DNA of 64,000 nt from an uncultured Porphyromonadaceae bacterium (GTDB lineage Bacteria; Bacteroidota; Bacteroidia; Bacteroidales; Muribaculaceae). Below are positions 37,095 through 46,200 of the stretch, in pieces (the stretch's first letter is position 1; each line of letters opens with the position of its first letter). The DNA lies in NCBI GenBank assembly GCA_900541865.1, contig UQLO01000001.1, positions 1 to 64,000 of the forward strand, given 5' to 3'. Both the position numbers and the translations under genes were made by a program. The notes below the pieces were generated by a model. The model did no database searches, was not told the origin of the DNA, and worked only from the letters and a program-made list of their open reading frames with translations.

Positions 37095-37289
37095 ATGGTT
37101 TGCAGAGCATCAGAATGCCCTGTAATATTACATAGCGGGATAATGGTTGGTTTTCGAGGCTAAAATTACAAATTATTTATGGCGCAAAAGCGTTAACAGA
37201 TGTTAAACAATGATTTTGTCACATTCCCCCACGAACCTTTTGCCAACCCGCGTTGTTGGAATTACAGAACGCAAAATAATTGCATTGTG

Positions 37290-37355
37290 TTTTTTCATGG
37301 TATTAGATTTTAAGGTTTAAGATTGTCGGGTGTCGTGAGACAGCCGATTTTTTTT
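37290..37355 (+). ncRNA. Candidate small RNA or leader ending in an intrinsic terminator
   Basis: On the plus strand a short AT-rich stretch (CATGGTATTAGATTTTAAGG) runs into a 9-bp hairpin at 37326-37347 with one mismatch and a GTGA (GNRA-type) tetraloop, followed directly by eight T (37348-37355). Both flanking genes are on the minus strand, so this terminator serves no annotated gene. It also contains a seven-codon frame (ATG at 37299). The 5' end is a guess, and only a weak promoter match is visible. Confidence 0.35.
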
Positions 37356-37360
37356 GCCCA

Positions 37361-37391
37361 ATTATCAATTATCAATTATCAATTATCAATT
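37361..37391. repeat. Heptamer tandem repeat ATTATCA x4.4
   Basis: Four exact ATTATCA units plus ATT, in the 459-base gap between the OmpR-type regulator and the LytTR regulator. It is flanked by the plus-strand U8 hairpin and the minus-strand terminator. Confidence 0.9.
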
Positions 37392-37430
37392 AAAAAAAGG
37401 ATTCCGGCGAGTTGCGGCACCGAAATCCTT
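37392..37430 (-). terminator. Terminator distal to the LytTR regulator
   Basis: AAGGATTTCGG/CCGGAATCCTT (one mismatch) on the minus strand, followed by seven T. It lies about 120 bases after the LytTR stop, so the transcript would carry a long 3' UTR unless the hairpin belongs to a separate small transcript. Confidence 0.7.
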
Positions 37431-37553
37431 CACTAAAACCTTGGAGTACCTCTGCTCGCGCAGCCGTCGCTCCAATCCCCAATTAAAAATAAATGCTTAG
37501 ATTGTATTCATTTATTCAAATAATCCAAAATTCTAAACATCGCAACTTATTAA

Positions 37554-38282
37554 CTAACTGCCTCCCGGCAGGCCTATGGCGCAGGCGAACCGTCGGCGAC
37601 AGCTGTCGCTCACCGGTATCGCCCTGCCATTAAGCAGTATGCAGTTTCGCTCCACTACCCTGACCCGGTCCAGATTGACGATAAAAGAGCGGTGAACGCG
37701 CATGAAGTTGGCCTCTGCGAGCGCCTCTTCGACGGCCTTCATACTCATCACGGTCATTACCGGCCGTTCGGAGCCGGAGCTGTAGATTTTCACATAGTCC
37801 TTCATACCCTCCACAAAGTCGATTTCCGCTATCGGCAGTCTGAGTATCTTGTACTCGCTGCGCACCGTCAGATAGCCCGCAGCTGCTGCGGCCGGCTCCT
37901 TGGGCGCGGGGGTCGCCTTGGCTTCCAGGGCGCGGGTGGCGGCGTCCAGAAACTCGGCGTAGCTCACCGGCTTGAGCAGATAGTGGAGCGCGTTGACGCT
38001 GAAGCCGTCAAGGGCATGGTCGCTATAGGCCGTGGTAAACACCACGCGCGTGCCGGCCGGAAGTCGACCCGCAAGCTGCAGTCCGTCCATATGCGGCATG
38101 TGGATGTCGAGAAACATCAGGTCGATATTTCCCGCGCAGGCTTCGGCGAGGGCCTCCTGACTGTCGTTGTACTCCCCGACAAGCTCCAGAAAGGGCGTGC
38201 GGCGCACATACGACGCAATCAGACCGGCCGCCAAAGGCTCGTCGTCGACTACTATGGTGCGAAGTATGGTGTCAGTGGTCAT
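37554..38282 (-). CDS. LytTR-family response regulator
   Basis: 242 residues. Receiver with VVDDEP and phosphoacceptor Asp59 in LMFLDIHMPHMDG. An Ala/Pro linker (about 122-135) separates the LytTR DNA-binding domain (about 138-238; YLTVRSEYKILRLPIAEIDFVEGMKDYVKIY in part, and FMRVHRSFIVNL). It pairs with the LytS-type kinase that ends 11 bases into its start. Targets unknown; such pairs in Bacteroidales often control envelope or export genes. Confidence 0.93.
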   Translation of the reverse strand: MTTDTILRTIVVDDEPLAAGLIASYVRRTPFLELVGEYNDSQEALAEACAGNIDLMFLDIHMPHMDGLQLAGRLPAGTRVVFTTAYSDHALDGFSVNALHYLLKPVSYAEFLDAATRALEAKATPAPKEPAAAAAGYLTVRSEYKILRLPIAEIDFVEGMKDYVKIYSSGSERPVMTVMSMKAVEEALAEANFMRVHRSFIVNLDRVRVVERNCILLNGRAIPVSDSCRRRFACAIGLPGGS

Positions 38283-39390
38283 TTCGTTCGTTGCTTTTGG
38301 CCGGGATGGCGGGCATGGTGACCGGCAGGGTTAGTTCGGCGCGGAAGCGGTCGCCGTCGATACTGGTGCGCAGCGACGCTTTCATACCATAGATGAGAAC
38401 CAGCCGGCGGCGCAGATTGGCAAGGCCGATGCCGCCGCGCTCCTTTCGGGCGCCGGTGTGGGTGTAGCCGTTCTCCGTGTTGAATGTGATGGTGCCGTCG
38501 GCGATGCGCAGCGAGAGCTTCACCGGCGTACCGGGTGCGCCCTCAACGCCGTATTTGAGCGCATTTTCAACCATAGGAATGAAAATAAGCGGTGGCACCG
38601 AAATCTTCTCCATGTCGGCTGCCGCAGGCATCTCCACCTCCAGCGGATGATCGCTCACACGCAGGCGAAGCTGCATCAGCGAAACATAGTTCTCCAGAAA
38701 GTCGGCCTCGCGCCGCAGCGGCACCGACGACTCGTTTTCGTAGAGCATATAGCGCAGCATGCCCGAAAGCTTGTGCACGGCGCTTTTGGCATCCTCGCTG
38801 TTGAGGTCGATCAACACGTAGATGGAGTTGAGCGTATTGAAAAGAAAGTGAGGGTTGAGTTGGCTCTTGAGTCCGGCAAGTTCCGACTCGCGTTGTGCCG
38901 ACAGCAGTTTCTGCTTCTGAAGCTGGATGTCGGTCCACCGCGTACTCAGACGCATCGTAGCAGCAAGGCCGATGGCAAGAATCATCATCACGGCGTCGCG
39001 AAGAGCAAACGAAACTACCCCCGCTATCTTCTGGAAGTCGGAAAGCGTGGCCCAGCGCCGCGGCCGCGGCCCCTCGAAGAAGATATGGCTGATGAAGTGA
39101 TTGAGGAAGATTGCAACCAGAATAACCAGAGCGTTGATGCCTATGAAGCGCCATATGCGGGGCTTATCCCGGCCCAACTCGCGGTCGACGAGGTAGAAGT
39201 AGTTCAGGTAGAAGATGCCCAAAAACACCAGCGCCTTGACGTAGAAGCCCGGGTAGAAGCCCCAGTGGTGGCGGTGAGGAGCCGCTATGGTCATAACCAG
39301 CTCAGGCAGCACAAAAAGCATCACTATGAATATAGTGTGCGCCAGAATGGTAGCCACGTTGGCTCGGGGTGCAGGGGCTGTCTCTTTCAT
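38272..39390 (-). CDS. LytS/YehU-type membrane histidine kinase
   Basis: 372 residues from the ATG at 39390, which follows a good promoter. Four membrane helices in the first 155 residues. The His_kinase (PF06580) block has QLNPHFLFNTLNSIYVLIDL with the phosphoacceptor His, and the ATPase domain has MVENALKYGVEG and KERGGIGLANLRRRL. The stop overlaps the regulator start by 11 bases. Confidence 0.93.
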   Translation of the reverse strand: MKETAPAPRANVATILAHTIFIVMLFVLPELVMTIAAPHRHHWGFYPGFYVKALVFLGIFYLNYFYLVDRELGRDKPRIWRFIGINALVILVAIFLNHFISHIFFEGPRPRRWATLSDFQKIAGVVSFALRDAVMMILAIGLAATMRLSTRWTDIQLQKQKLLSAQRESELAGLKSQLNPHFLFNTLNSIYVLIDLNSEDAKSAVHKLSGMLRYMLYENESSVPLRREADFLENYVSLMQLRLRVSDHPLEVEMPAAADMEKISVPPLIFIPMVENALKYGVEGAPGTPVKLSLRIADGTITFNTENGYTHTGARKERGGIGLANLRRRLVLIYGMKASLRTSIDGDRFRAELTLPVTMPAIPAKSNERNDH

Positions 39391-39407
39391 GTTTGGTGCT
39401 TTGTGTG

Positions 39408-39438
39408 CAAAATTAATAGTTTGCGCGGCTTTACCAAA
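39408..39438 (-). promoter_or_regulatory. Promoter of the LytS/LytT pair
   Basis: On the minus strand TTTG (39438-39435), a 19-base spacer, then TAATTTTG (39415-39408), 17 bases before the ATG. Confidence 0.75.
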
Positions 39439-39598
39439 AAAAATTTCGACCAATCCACCTTCTTTGGCGATAAAACGCTTAAAAAAACTGAAAAGCGCCG
39501 ACGAACCCGCCGAATCCCCTCAACACACCGCGCGACTCGCTTGTTCTATTCATAGCTTCCGTCCGGACGTCGGGCGGAGCCGTAATTCAACTATAGCA

Positions 39599-40249
39599 AT
39601 GAAGTCAATTCGTTACATTCTTCCATTGGCATTGCTGGCGGCTGCGCCGCCGGCTTTCGCGCAGTCCTTCCCCGAAGGGCTCGGCGTGCGTACGGCCATG
39701 GAAATATCTGTGCCGAGCGGCGGCCGCGAGGTCTACGGCAACGGCGCCGGCTTCACCGTCGGCCTGACCTACAGCCTCCCCCTCACTCAACGGCTCACCT
39801 TCGAGCCCGAGCTGCTGTACTACTACAGCACAATGACCTGCAAGCAGGATATCACCATCGACGGCTACCAGTACGAAGGGTCCGCTCGAAGCCAGGGTCT
39901 GCGCATACCGCTGATGTTTTCTTACAACTTCCCTGTTCACGATAACTTCGCCGTCACCGTCGCCACCGGCCCATGGCTGAACTTCAATCTCTACGCTCGT
40001 CAGAACATTCTGCCTAACTTCGCCGCTCCGGTGGCAGTCCCCGACCGGCGCATAAACCTCTTCGACCACGGCTGGAAACGCTTCGACGCCCAATGGGGTT
40101 TCAAACTCTACGTCACCTTCGCCAAAAGCTACTTTATCGGCATCACCGGCGGCGTTTCCTTCACCCCTCTGGCTTCCTTCGGCATGAAGGACAAGAAAAT
40201 CCGAGTGCACCGAAACACCGTAGCCATCTCGCTGGGCTACAACTTCTGA
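39599..40249 (+). CDS. PorT-like outer-membrane beta-barrel protein
   Basis: 216 residues from the ATG at 39599; the signal peptide MKSIRYILPLALLAAAPPAFAQ fixes the start within a longer open frame. The remainder is an eight-strand-type barrel (FTVGLTYSLPLTQRLTFEPELLYY, IPLMFSYNFPVHDNFAVTVATG, and a C-terminal VAISLGYNF ending in Phe). Function unknown. It is convergent with the DJ-1 gene and shares the hairpin between them. Confidence 0.8.
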   Translation: MKSIRYILPLALLAAAPPAFAQSFPEGLGVRTAMEISVPSGGREVYGNGAGFTVGLTYSLPLTQRLTFEPELLYYYSTMTCKQDITIDGYQYEGSARSQGLRIPLMFSYNFPVHDNFAVTVATGPWLNFNLYARQNILPNFAAPVAVPDRRINLFDHGWKRFDAQWGFKLYVTFAKSYFIGITGGVSFTPLASFGMKDKKIRVHRNTVAISLGYNF

Positions 40250-40261
40250 CGCTCCATTACT

Positions 40262-40297
40262 AAAAAAGTGGCCGCCTTCCGGATTCGGAAGGCGGCC
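40262..40297. terminator. Bidirectional terminator
   Basis: Perfect 12-bp stem GGCCGCCTTCCG/CGGAAGGCGGCC with a GATT loop (40270-40297). Six A at 40262-40267 give a T run for the minus-strand DJ-1 gene. Confidence 0.85.
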
Positions 40298-40323
40298 GCT
40301 TGTTTCGTATCTATGTCTGATTG

Positions 40324-40896
40324 TCAGAAGTAGTAGGGCTGCGTTTTGTCGTAGACAAGCATGGCTTCGCCTACCTCGCGGGCCACGTTGCTTCCCAGTG
40401 AGTTGGTGATGATGGCCATGGCGAAGAGGCGCGCCGAAGCCGGGCCGTTGGCGGTGATGAGGTTTTCGAGGGCCACCACGCGGGTGTCTTTCATTATGGC
40501 ACCGTGCTCAATGCATTGAGCCTCGAAGCCGGGATAGCACGTCGCCTCCTTGCCCTCCAGCAGGCCAAGAGGAGCCAGCACTACGGCCGGTGCCGCGCAG
40601 ATAGCGGCGATTTTGCCCTTGTGCACCCTCAGAAGGTCGCCCAGCGGAGCGAAGTTATGCAGATTGAGCGAACCGGGCATGCCGCCGGGGCAGATGAGCC
40701 ACTCCGAGCCGCCGAAGTCGGCCTGCTTGAAGGTAAGGTCGGCCTCCACCGGGATGCCGTGGGCGCCCGTAACGCGGGTATTGTCTGTGATGGATACGGT
40801 TTTGATGTCCATGCCGGCGCGGCGAAGCACGTCGACAACGGTCAGAGCCTCGATTTCTTCGAAGCCATCGGCAAGAAAGATATAGGAACGGTGCAT
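40324..40896 (-). CDS. DJ-1/PfpI-family protein (YajL-like)
   Basis: 190 residues. The nucleophile elbow AAICAAPAVV has Cys100, and the supporting Glu is in ADGFEEIEAL near residue 14. The family includes YajL/DJ-1 chaperone-deglycase proteins tied to oxidative or carbonyl stress; protease activity is not expected for this clade. Monocistronic. Confidence 0.9.
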   Translation of the reverse strand: MHRSYIFLADGFEEIEALTVVDVLRRAGMDIKTVSITDNTRVTGAHGIPVEADLTFKQADFGGSEWLICPGGMPGSLNLHNFAPLGDLLRVHKGKIAAICAAPAVVLAPLGLLEGKEATCYPGFEAQCIEHGAIMKDTRVVALENLITANGPASARLFAMAIITNSLGSNVAREVGEAMLVYDKTQPYYF

Positions 40897-40997
40897 AGAT
40901 TGTCTTGTGATTTGGTTAGAGTTTATTGAAGTGATAACAACTCAAGGGTATGAAAAGTTCAGGATTTTAAGTAATTTTGCAAAAATATTTTTGAGTG

Positions 40998-41987
40998 ATG
41001 AAACGTGTTTTTAGGATTATGCCGCTAATTACGGCATTATTTTTGACATTTGCAAGCTGCAGCCAATCTTTTTTTATCAACGATGGTTGCACTTGGGGCA
41101 CGACCTACCATATAGTCTACCGGGCAGACGCCGATTTGCATGACTCCATTCGCATCGTTATGGCGCAGATCGACAGCTCTTTATCAATGTTCAACCCGCA
41201 TTCGCTGGTAAGCCGCGTCAACGCCGGAACCGATTCCGCGGCCGACGGTCATTTCCGAGCCGTGATGGACGTCGCCACGCGCGTCAACACCCTATCCGGC
41301 GGCCGCTTTGACCCTACCGTTGGCCCGGTCGTCAACCTTTGGGGCTTCGGGCCCGACGGCGAGCGTGCCATCCCCGACAGCGCCGCCATCGCCGTCGCAC
41401 TCCGCAGTGTCGGCCTTGCCGAATGTGGCCTCACTCCCCAGGGGCGTATTGTCAAAAAGTCTCCCGAGACTTATTTCGACTTCTCCGCAGTCGCCAAGGG
41501 CTACGGCGTGGACTGCGTGGCCGATATGCTCGCCCGCAACGGCGTCTCCGACTTCATGGTCGAAATCGGCGGCGAAGTCGTCGTGCAGGGCACCAACCCT
41601 TCCGGGCGCCCCTGGCGCATACAAGTCGATGCTCCCACCGCATCAATGACCCACGACGGCTTGACGGTACTGGAAATGGGCCCGCAGCGCCGGGCGCTGG
41701 CCTCCTCGGGCAACTACCGCAACTTCCGCACCGACTCCACCGGCGTCCGCTTCGGCCACACCATCGACCCCCGCACCGGACGGCCCGTACAGACCGATGT
41801 GCTCGCCGCCACCATACGCACAGAGCGCTGCGCCGAGGCCGACGCGCTTGCCACCGCATGCATGACCATGAGCGCCGACTCCGCTCTGGCCATGCTGGAG
41901 CGGGCCGATGTGCCGGGTATGGTGATTACGGTCGTGGCCGATTCCTTCGTCATGCTCTCCACGCCCCAATTTTTTGACGAACCATAA
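40998..41987 (+). CDS. apbE: FAD:protein FMN transferase (ApbE family lipoprotein)
   Basis: 329 residues from the ATG at 40998 (a GTG lies one codon earlier). Lipoprotein signal with lipobox near FASC (Cys about 21). ApbE motifs: GTTYHIVY, SLFN-like SLSMFNPHS, GRFDPTVGPVVNLWGFGP, YFDFSAVAKGYGVD (FAD-binding Lys), and GHTIDPRTGRPV. It attaches FMN to threonines of proteins such as the NQR and RNF subunits in the periplasm. It is followed after 32 bases by recR. A TAATTTTG at 40972-40979 may be its -7 element. Confidence 0.94.
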   Translation: MKRVFRIMPLITALFLTFASCSQSFFINDGCTWGTTYHIVYRADADLHDSIRIVMAQIDSSLSMFNPHSLVSRVNAGTDSAADGHFRAVMDVATRVNTLSGGRFDPTVGPVVNLWGFGPDGERAIPDSAAIAVALRSVGLAECGLTPQGRIVKKSPETYFDFSAVAKGYGVDCVADMLARNGVSDFMVEIGGEVVVQGTNPSGRPWRIQVDAPTASMTHDGLTVLEMGPQRRALASSGNYRNFRTDSTGVRFGHTIDPRTGRPVQTDVLAATIRTERCAEADALATACMTMSADSALAMLERADVPGMVITVVADSFVMLSTPQFFDEP

Positions 41988-42019
41988 AATTTAAGCCGAC
42001 TCAAAACGTTATTAGGGAT

Positions 42020-42640
42020 ATGGAACGAGAATTTTCCTCCCCGGTACTCGAAAATGCCGTCAACGCCTTGAGCCGCTTTCCCGGCATAGGGCGCAAAACG
42101 GCCTTGCGTCTTGCCCTGCACCTTCTGCGGCGGCCGCCCGAAGAGGCCGACTGCATAGGCGAGGCTATCATCGAGCTGCGTCGCTCCGTGCGCTACTGCC
42201 GGGTGTGCCACAACATCAGCGAGGCCGAGGTTTGCGAAATATGCTCATCGCCGAAGCGCTCCGCAGCAACCGTGTGCGTGGTCGAAACGGTGCGCGACGT
42301 CATGAGCATCGAATCCACCGGCCAGTACCACGGCCTATACCACGTGCTCGGCGGAGTTATCTCGCCTATCGACGGCATTGGCCCCGACCAACTTGAGCTC
42401 GCCTCGCTGGCGCAGCGTGTCGCCGACGACCCCGAAATCGAGGAGGTGATCCTGGCCACCTCTCCCACTGTGGAAGGCGAGACCACCAACTACTACATCT
42501 ACCGCCTTCTGGCTAAATGCGGCCGCTCGGTAAAGCTGACCCAGCTGGCTCGCGGAGTGGCCGTCGGAAACGACATAGAGTACACCGACGAAGCCACCCT
42601 GGCCCGCTCGCTCATCAACCGCACTCCTTTCGAAACCTGA
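42020..42640 (+). CDS. recR: Recombination protein RecR
   Basis: 206 residues. Helix-hairpin-helix (SRFPGIGRKTALRLALHLL, about 15-33), a four-Cys zinc finger (CRVCHNISEAEVCEIC, about 60-75), and the Toprim domain (VCVVETVRDVMSIESTGQYHGLYHVLGG). It acts with RecF/RecO to load RecA at gaps. It lies between apbE and a GNAT gene in one transcriptional unit. Confidence 0.97.
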   Translation: MEREFSSPVLENAVNALSRFPGIGRKTALRLALHLLRRPPEEADCIGEAIIELRRSVRYCRVCHNISEAEVCEICSSPKRSAATVCVVETVRDVMSIESTGQYHGLYHVLGGVISPIDGIGPDQLELASLAQRVADDPEIEEVILATSPTVEGETTNYYIYRLLAKCGRSVKLTQLARGVAVGNDIEYTDEATLARSLINRTPFET

Positions 42641-42654
42641 CTTTCTCTCCCGAA

Positions 42655-43179
42655 ATGACCATCTCCGACTCCAAAATACTCCTTCGCGCCCCCGAACCGG
42701 CCGATCTCGACACCCTTTTCCTCCTCGAAAACGCCACCCCGCTGGCCGAGGCCGGCTTCGCCACAGCACCCCTGAGCCGTTTTGAGCTCAGCCGATACAT
42801 CGAAAGCTATTCGGCCGACATCTACTCCGAGCGCCAGCTGCGGCTTATGATAGTCGACCGCGACTCCGGCCGTACTGTCGGAGCCATCGACATCACCGAC
42901 TACGAACCCCGCGACCGCCGTGGCTTTGTCGGTATCGCCATTCTCGAAACCGAACGCGCAAAGGGCTTCGCCACGGCTGCACTCTCGCTGCTGTGCGGAT
43001 ACGCCTCGCAGGTGCTGGGAATGCACCAGCTCGCCGCTCAGATAGCCTACGACAACGAGGCCTCCCGACGACTGTTCGAGCGCTGCGGCTTCAAAACCTG
43101 CGGCAGCATGCGCCGCTGGATTCGCCGCGGGCGCAGCTACGCCGACGCACTCCTCTACCAACGCATCTTCGAAGGCTGA
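42655..43179 (+). CDS. GNAT-family N-acetyltransferase (RimJ/RimL-like)
   Basis: 174 residues from the ATG at 42655, 14 bases after recR; earlier in-frame starts lie inside recR. The acetyl-CoA loop is seen as ETERAKGFATAALSLLCGYA, preceded by strand IDITDYEPRDRRGFVGIAI. Acetyl acceptor unknown: it could be a ribosomal protein N-terminus, an amino sugar or a small molecule. Confidence 0.88.
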   Translation: MTISDSKILLRAPEPADLDTLFLLENATPLAEAGFATAPLSRFELSRYIESYSADIYSERQLRLMIVDRDSGRTVGAIDITDYEPRDRRGFVGIAILETERAKGFATAALSLLCGYASQVLGMHQLAAQIAYDNEASRRLFERCGFKTCGSMRRWIRRGRSYADALLYQRIFEG

Positions 43180-43227
43180 CGCATTAACTCATAATAGGGC
43201 GTTTTTTGTCGGATTCGGTGTAATAGC

Positions 43228-43258
43228 TTGTACGCGCATGCGCAAGTTCCTATCTTTG
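43228..43258 (+). promoter_or_regulatory. Promoter of the pectin-degrading enzyme gene
   Basis: TTG at 43228-43230, a 20-base spacer, TATCTTTG at 43251-43258, then 20 bases to the ATG. Confidence 0.85.
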
Positions 43259-43278
43259 CGCCATAACCATCACAAGCT

Positions 43279-46200
43279 ATGAAATCCTTGAATCTTGCTG
43301 CGGCGGCTCTGCTGGCCGCTTTCGCCGCCGGCGCCGCCGGCACCGACCCCGCCGGGGTTGTCGAGCAGTGGTCGGACGCCTCGTCGGCCACCAAAATAAT
43401 CGACATCAATTTTTCCGACACGACTTGGCCCGCCACCTGGGCCGGCGAAACCGGCCGCGACTGCCCCTCGCTCTCCGACGGCGGCTATGTCAACGCCATC
43501 CTCAATGTCCCTGCCGCCGGCGTCGCCGGTGCCACGGTCGACTTCCCCGTCTTTTTCCATCACTGCACTTTCGCTACCAAGGAGTCCTACAATGGTTTTG
43601 CCGGTGCCACGGCTGCTTTCGCCCGCCAGTACTATATCGGCGAAAAGCCTTCCGGTAATTCCGCCGCCACCTACAATAACTGGACCGTGGCAGGCCATAC
43701 CATCTACCTCGAGGACAACATCGAGCGCAATGCCGCCGGCACGCCCGTCTACGGCGAAGCCGGCTTCGTTCAGATGTGCCGCGACGCCGCCACCGACGGC
43801 GTGTCCAACCACGGCTGGATGGAAATCGACCATATTCCCTACGTGGAGCGCATCCAGTGGTCGTGGTCGTCGACCTCATGGGGCCGAGGCATCAAATGCG
43901 ATGTCAAAATAGGCGCGGGCGACTGGCAGCCTCTGCTCTGGATGGGCTCCGAGCGCCAGAAGCAGGGCTGGACGGTGTTCTCCGACCAGGGTTATTTCAT
44001 AGAAAACGTCATCAATGCCGCCGACGTTTCGCTGCGCTGGCGCGTCTGGGACGGCGAGGACCTCGCTAACCCCGTCCAGAAGGACGAGGCCGGAAACTGC
44101 CCCTTCACCCAGGCCATCGACCCGATGGCACAGCGCCAGGCGCCACGCGTCCACAAGCTTCGGGTGTTCGGCAACCCGATTTCGGCCGACGATGCCGACT
44201 TCGCGCGCGCGAACGCCCTCAGCGACGTCGGCGAGCTCTCCGACCTCAGTCAGTTCGGCTTCTCCACCGACCGCGAGGCTCCCGACGCCAATGCGCCCGC
44301 CGTGGTGCTGACCGTAGGTGCCGACGGCAGTTTCTCCTCCATTCAGGAAGCTGTGGATGCCGTGGCAGCCGGCACCCGTGGCATAATCCTCATCGCCCCG
44401 GGCGTCTACCAAGAGCATGTGGTTGTCCCGGCCGGCAAGTTCATCTCGCTGGTGGGCGAGGATGCCGCTTCGACAATCCTCACCTCGGGAGTTTCGCGTG
44501 GCGGTAACTCGACCAATACTTACGAAGACTGCGCAGCACTTGTCGTCAAAGGCGAGCGCTTCTATGCCGAAAACATCACCATCCGCAACACCTCAGGCGA
44601 CGTCGGCCAGGCCGAGGCGCTCTACACCGGAGCCGACGCTCATCTGTTCCGCAACTGCGTGTTGTCGGGCTGGCAGGACACCTACAAAGCCAATGTCGGC
44701 GCCCGAGGCTATTTCACCGGCTGCACCATCGAGGGCAAGACCGACTTTATCTACGACGGCGGCCTCGAGTGGTTCGACAACTGCGAAATCCGCGCCCTCG
44801 CCAACGGTGGATATATCACCGCACCGGCAGAGAGCGGAATGCCGATGAGCCGCGTCATGTATCCTCTGCTGAGCCAGGAGCGTTTCTATCCCGGTCTCTT
44901 CTTCAGCCAATGCCGCCTGACGGCAGCCCAAGGCGTGACTACCTTCTCGCTGGGTCGTCCGTGGAAGGAAAACTCCGGGGCGGCCTTTCTAAACTGCACC
45001 TTGGGCAACCACATCGCCCCCGCAGGCTGGACAGCATGGGGTGGTTCCGAAAACTCGGCTTCGCTCTACGAATACCGCAGCGTGCGCCCCGACGGCACGC
45101 CGGCCGACGTGAGCCGTCGCGCTGCTTTCAGCCGCCAGGCCTCCGACGAGGAATTCGAAGCCTATCTGAACGCCGATTTCCTCTTTGCTGCCTTCTCCAA
45201 GGTGCCCTTCGACTTCAAAGCCATTCTCGCCAGCCCCACGGCGCCGCGCAATTTCAGCATAACATCCGGACGCATAACATGGGACGATGGCGAGGGCAAC
45301 GTCGCCTACATCGTCTACCGCAACGGCGCGCAGGCTGATGTAGTCACCGAAGCCGCTTATACCATTGCGGAGGGCGCCGAGGCCGACGCCTTCGCCGTGA
45401 AGGCCGTCTCGAAATTCGGCGTATGCTCCCCCGCCGTCGAGGTGCGCGAGGGCGACGCTCTGCTCGCCTTCCCCACCGCCGAGGGCTTCGGCAAGTTCAC
45501 ATCCGGCGGTCGCGGAGGCAAGGTGGTCACCGTGACCTCACTTGCCGACGACGGCTCCGAGGGCACCCTCCGCTGGGCCTTCGCGCAGCATCCCGGCGAA
45601 CCCATCACCATAGTGTTCGCCGTCTGCGGCGACATCGCCCTCTCTTCCGAGCTGCGGGTAAACCGCGCCGACTGGACTCTGGCGGGGCAGTCCGCCCCGG
45701 GCCAGGGCATCGTGGTGACCCGCAACAAGGTTAATCTGGGCGGCAGCTCCAATTTCATTGTGCGAAACATACGCTTCCGCATCGGCCAAAAGAACGCCGA
45801 CGGCCAAATACAGGCCGAAAATGCCCTCGGCGCCGAAAACTGCTCCGACTTCATCTTCGACCATTGCTCATTCGGTTGGTCGGTGGAAGAAAACATGAAC
45901 ACTGCCGACGCCCACTTCCTGACGGTGCAGAACTGCATCGTCCACGAAGGCCTCTACAACGCCGGCCACTCCAAGGGCGCCCGTGGCTACGGCTGCCAGT
46001 GGGGCGGCTCGCCGGCTACATACCACCACAACCTGCTGGCCCACAACCAGAGCCGCTCCTGCCGCTTCAACGGCGCCCGAGGCGAGGACTATGTTGTTTT
46101 CATCGAGTACGCAAACAACGTAAACTTCAATTATGGTTCCCGCGGTGGATGCTACGGCGGCGAAAACACCGCCGACATCGCTTCCTACAATGGCCTAAAC

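Noticed and set aside
37361..37391. Heptamer repeat considered as a CRISPR array
   Set aside because: Units are 7 bases with no spacers and no cas genes nearby.
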